A DNA stretch of 64,000 nt. Source: Marthasterias glacialis (taxonomy: Eukaryota > Echinodermata > Asteroidea > Forcipulatida > Asteriidae). Location: positions 15,541,201 through 15,605,200 of the forward strand of contig OU452222.1 in assembly GCA_911728455.2 (NCBI GenBank). The letters are read 5' to 3'. The notes beneath the pieces are model-generated. The model saw only the letters and a list, made by a program, of their open reading frames with translations. It ran no database searches and was not told the DNA's origin. Positions 61,839-64,000 of this stretch are shown piece after piece. The stretch's first letter is position 1. Every line of letters begins with the position of its first letter. The position numbers and the translations under genes were made by a program.

Positions 61839-63370
61839 TTTTAGGGGGTACTGTAAAATTTGTGCTTTTTGACCCTAAAAATGTCAGACCAAAACTTGTG
61901 GATGTTTCCCGAACTAACGCTAATCCGGACTTGCAAATTAGAGCACTGGTACTGGGGGACATTCCCTCTTGACATGGTAGAGCAAAAACGACTTTGAAAT
62001 TTTGGTCCAAAATTCATATTTATTAGGGGGGTACTGTAAAATTTGTGCGTTTTTGACCCTAAAACTTTCAGCCCCAAAACTTGTGGATGTTTCCCGAACT
62101 AACGCTCATCCGGACTTGCAAATTAGAGCACTGGTATTGGGGTATATTCTCTCTTGACATGGTAGAGCAAAAATGACTTTGAAATTTTAGTCCAAAACTC
62201 CAATTTTTTTTAGGGGGGTACTGAAAAATTTGTGTTTTTTGACCCTCAAACTTTCAGCCCCAAAACTGGTGGATGTTTCCCGAACTAACGCTCATCCGGA
62301 CTTGCAAATTAGAGCACTGGTACTGGGGTATATTCTCTCTTGACATGGTAGAGCAAAAACGACTTTGAAATTTTAGTCCAAAACTCCAATATTTTTTAGG
62401 GGGGTACTAAAAAATATGTGCTTTTTGACCCTAAAACTTTCAGCCCCAAAACTTGTGGATGTTTCCCGAACTAACGCTTATCCGGACTTGCAAATCAGAG
62501 CACTGGTACTAGGGGATATTCCCTCTTGACATGGTAGTGCAAAAACGACTTTGAAATTTTGGTCCAAAACTCCAATTTTTTTTGAGGGGTACTAAAAAAT
62601 ACATGCTTTTTGACCCTAAAACTTTCAGACCCAAAACTTGTGGATGTTTCCCGAACTAACGCTCATCTGGACTTGCAAATTAGAGCACTGGTACTGGTGG
62701 ATATTCCCTATTGACATGGTAGAGCAAAAACGACATTGACATTTTGGTCCAAAACTCCAATATTTTTTAGGGGGTACTAAAAAATATGTGCTTTTTGACC
62801 CTAAAACTTTCAGCCCCCAAACTGATGGATGTTTCCCGAACTAATGCTCATCCGAACTTGCAAATTAGAGCACTGGTACTGGGGGATATTCCCTCTTGAC
62901 ATGGTAGAGCAAAAACGACTTTGAAATTTTAGTCCAAAACTCAAATTTTTTTAGGGGGTACTGTAAAATTTGTGCTTTTTGACCCTAAAACTTTCAGACC
63001 AAAACTGGTGGATGTTTCCCGAACTAACGCTAATCCGGATTTGCAAATTAGAGCACTGGTACTGGGGGATATTCCCTCTTAACATGGTAGAGCAAAAACG
63101 ACTTTGAAATTTTGGTCCAAAATTCATACTTATTAGGGGGGTACTCTAAAATTTGTGCTTTTCGACCCTGAAACTTTCAGCCCCAAAACTTGTGGATATT
63201 TCCCGAAATAACGCTTATCCGTATTTGCAAATTAGAGCACTGGTACTAGGGGATATTCCCTCTTGACATGGTAGGGCAATAACAACTTTTAAATTTTGGT
63301 CCAAAACTCAAATTTTTTTCAGGGGGGTACTGTAAAATATGTGCTTTTTGACCCTAAAACTTTCAGCCCC
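61839..63370 (+). repeat. Divergent units with a partial 6-unit repeat
   Basis: About eight units with more private changes per unit than elsewhere: AAAATGTCAGACCAAAAC near 61,878, AATTCATATTTATTAGG near 62,011, GGTATATTCTCTC near 62,142, GGTAGTGCAAAAACG near 62,533, and GGTAGGGCAATAACAAC near 63,270. The stretch 61,716-62,030 returns as 62,826-63,140 at 1,110 bp (6 short units). All units remain in the same orientation. Confidence 0.8.
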
Positions 63371-64000
63371 AAAACTGGTGGATGTTTCCCGAACTAACGC
63401 TCATCCGGACTTGCAAATTAGAGCACTGGTACTGGGGGATATTCCCTCTTGACATGGTAGAGCAAAAATGACTTTGAAATTTTAGTCCAAAACTCCAATT
63501 TTTTTTAGGCGGGTACTAAAAAATACATGCTTTTTGACCCTAAAACTTTCAGCCCCAAAACTTGTGGATGTTTCCCGAACTAACGCTCATCCGGATTTGC
63601 AAATTAGAGCACTGGTACTGGGGGATATTCCCTCTTGACATGGTAGAGCAAAAACGACTTTGAAATTTTGGTCCAAAACTCCCATTTTTTTGGGGGGTAC
63701 TAAAAAATACATTCTTTTTGACCCTAAAACTTTCAGCCCCAAAACTGGTGGATGTTTCCCGAACTAACGCTCATCCGGACTTGCAAATTAGAGCACTGGT
63801 ACTGGGGATATTCCCTCTTGACATTGTAGAGCAAAAACGACATTGACATTTTGGTCCAAAACTCCAATATTTTTTAGAGGGGTAGTAAAAAATATATGCT
63901 TTTTGACCCTAAAACATTCAGCCCCAAAACTTGTGGATGTTTCCTGAACTAACGCTCATCCGGACTTGCAAATTAGAGCACTGGTACTGGGGGATATTCC
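63371..64000 (+). repeat. HOR I copy 3, start only (cut by window end)
   Basis: Resumes the HOR I order: the unit at 63,565 matches the unit at 60,604, the T-to-G junction near 63,690 matches 60,728, and TTAGAGGGGTAGTAAAA near 63,876 matches 60,915. The offset is about 2,961 bp (16 units). The window ends 67 bases into a unit. Confidence 0.8.

Larger units (their letters stand above)
1..64000 (+). repeat. Tandem satellite array, ~186-bp unit, ~344 copies
   Basis: Every stretch of the window is a copy of one unit beginning TGGATGTTTC and ending near CAGCCCCAAAACTGG. Unit starts at 1, 187, 372, 558, 744, 930, 1116, 1301, 1487 and 1671 give spacings of 184-186. Summing unit counts between marker positions gives about 344 full units, mean 185.9 bp. 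All units lie in the same orientation and I found no insertion of unrelated DNA, RNA gene or credible protein gene. Consensus G+C, counted by hand, is about 41%. Arrays of this size and unit length are typical of eukaryotic centromeric or pericentromeric heterochromatin; that location is an inference. I do not recognise the family. The strand given is arbitrary. Confidence 0.98.

Noticed and set aside
1..64000. CRISPR array (regular direct repeats)
   Set aside because: The repeated unit is about 186 bp with no unique spacers; the entire period is conserved. No cas genes.
1..64000. Identification with the 186-bp satellite reported from zebrafish
   Set aside because: Only the period agrees. 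I cannot recall that sequence well enough to compare, so the coincidence of length is not evidence of identity.

Overview
The whole 64,000-base window is one uninterrupted tandem satellite array. I find no gene, RNA gene, transposon or unique sequence in it. The repeat unit is about 186 bp (mostly 185-186, range roughly 177-187), about 41% G+C in a hand-built consensus. About 344 complete units plus a 67-base partial unit are present, all in the same orientation. The window opens at the unit phase I use for numbering (TGGATGTTTC = unit base 1), and the last partial unit starts at 63,934. Such an array, with CpG-decay variants and nested higher-order repeats, points to a eukaryotic (peri)centromeric or other heterochromatic satellite. 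I do not recognise the family and cannot name the species.

The unit has two halves. Bases 1-95 are very constant and carry a GGGATATTCC (kappaB-like) word and a TTCCCGAA word. Bases 96-165 are variable and define at least three subtypes: one with GAAATTTTAG and TTTGTGTTTTTTG, one with GACATTTTGG and TACATGC followed by AACATTCAG, and one with CCCATTTTTATTAGG. The variable half also contains an 8-bp inverted repeat, TTTTAGGG / CCCTAAAA, that could form a hairpin.

Layout by higher-order repeat (HOR). Block A, 1-10,406: a 9-unit HOR of 1,670 bp (1-1,670; partial 1,671-2,880; 4,090-5,759; 5,760-7,430) with mixed units between copies. Block B, 10,407-14,390: a different 9-unit HOR of 1,670 bp, the third copy having lost two units. 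14,391-18,946: mosaic, including a tandem 3-unit repeat. Block D, 18,947-31,040: a 27-unit (5,022 bp) duplication whose second copy carries an extra internal 11-unit duplication. Block E, 31,041-40,000: a 14-unit HOR (about 2,604 bp) that changes to a 9-unit step. Block F, 40,001-49,250: 8-, 9- and 6-unit steps nested in a 23-unit (4,282 bp) duplication. Block G, 49,031-50,890: 4-, 3- and 3-unit steps. 50,891-57,604: mosaic with single-unit, dimer and 4-unit repeats. Block I, 57,605-61,838: a 12-unit (2,228 bp) HOR, resuming at 63,371 after a stretch of more divergent units (61,839-63,370).

The short open frames are by-products of a repeat whose usual length, 186, is divisible by three. I saw no protein-coding system; the interest here is in the repeat architecture and in the sequence words multiplied hundreds of times.
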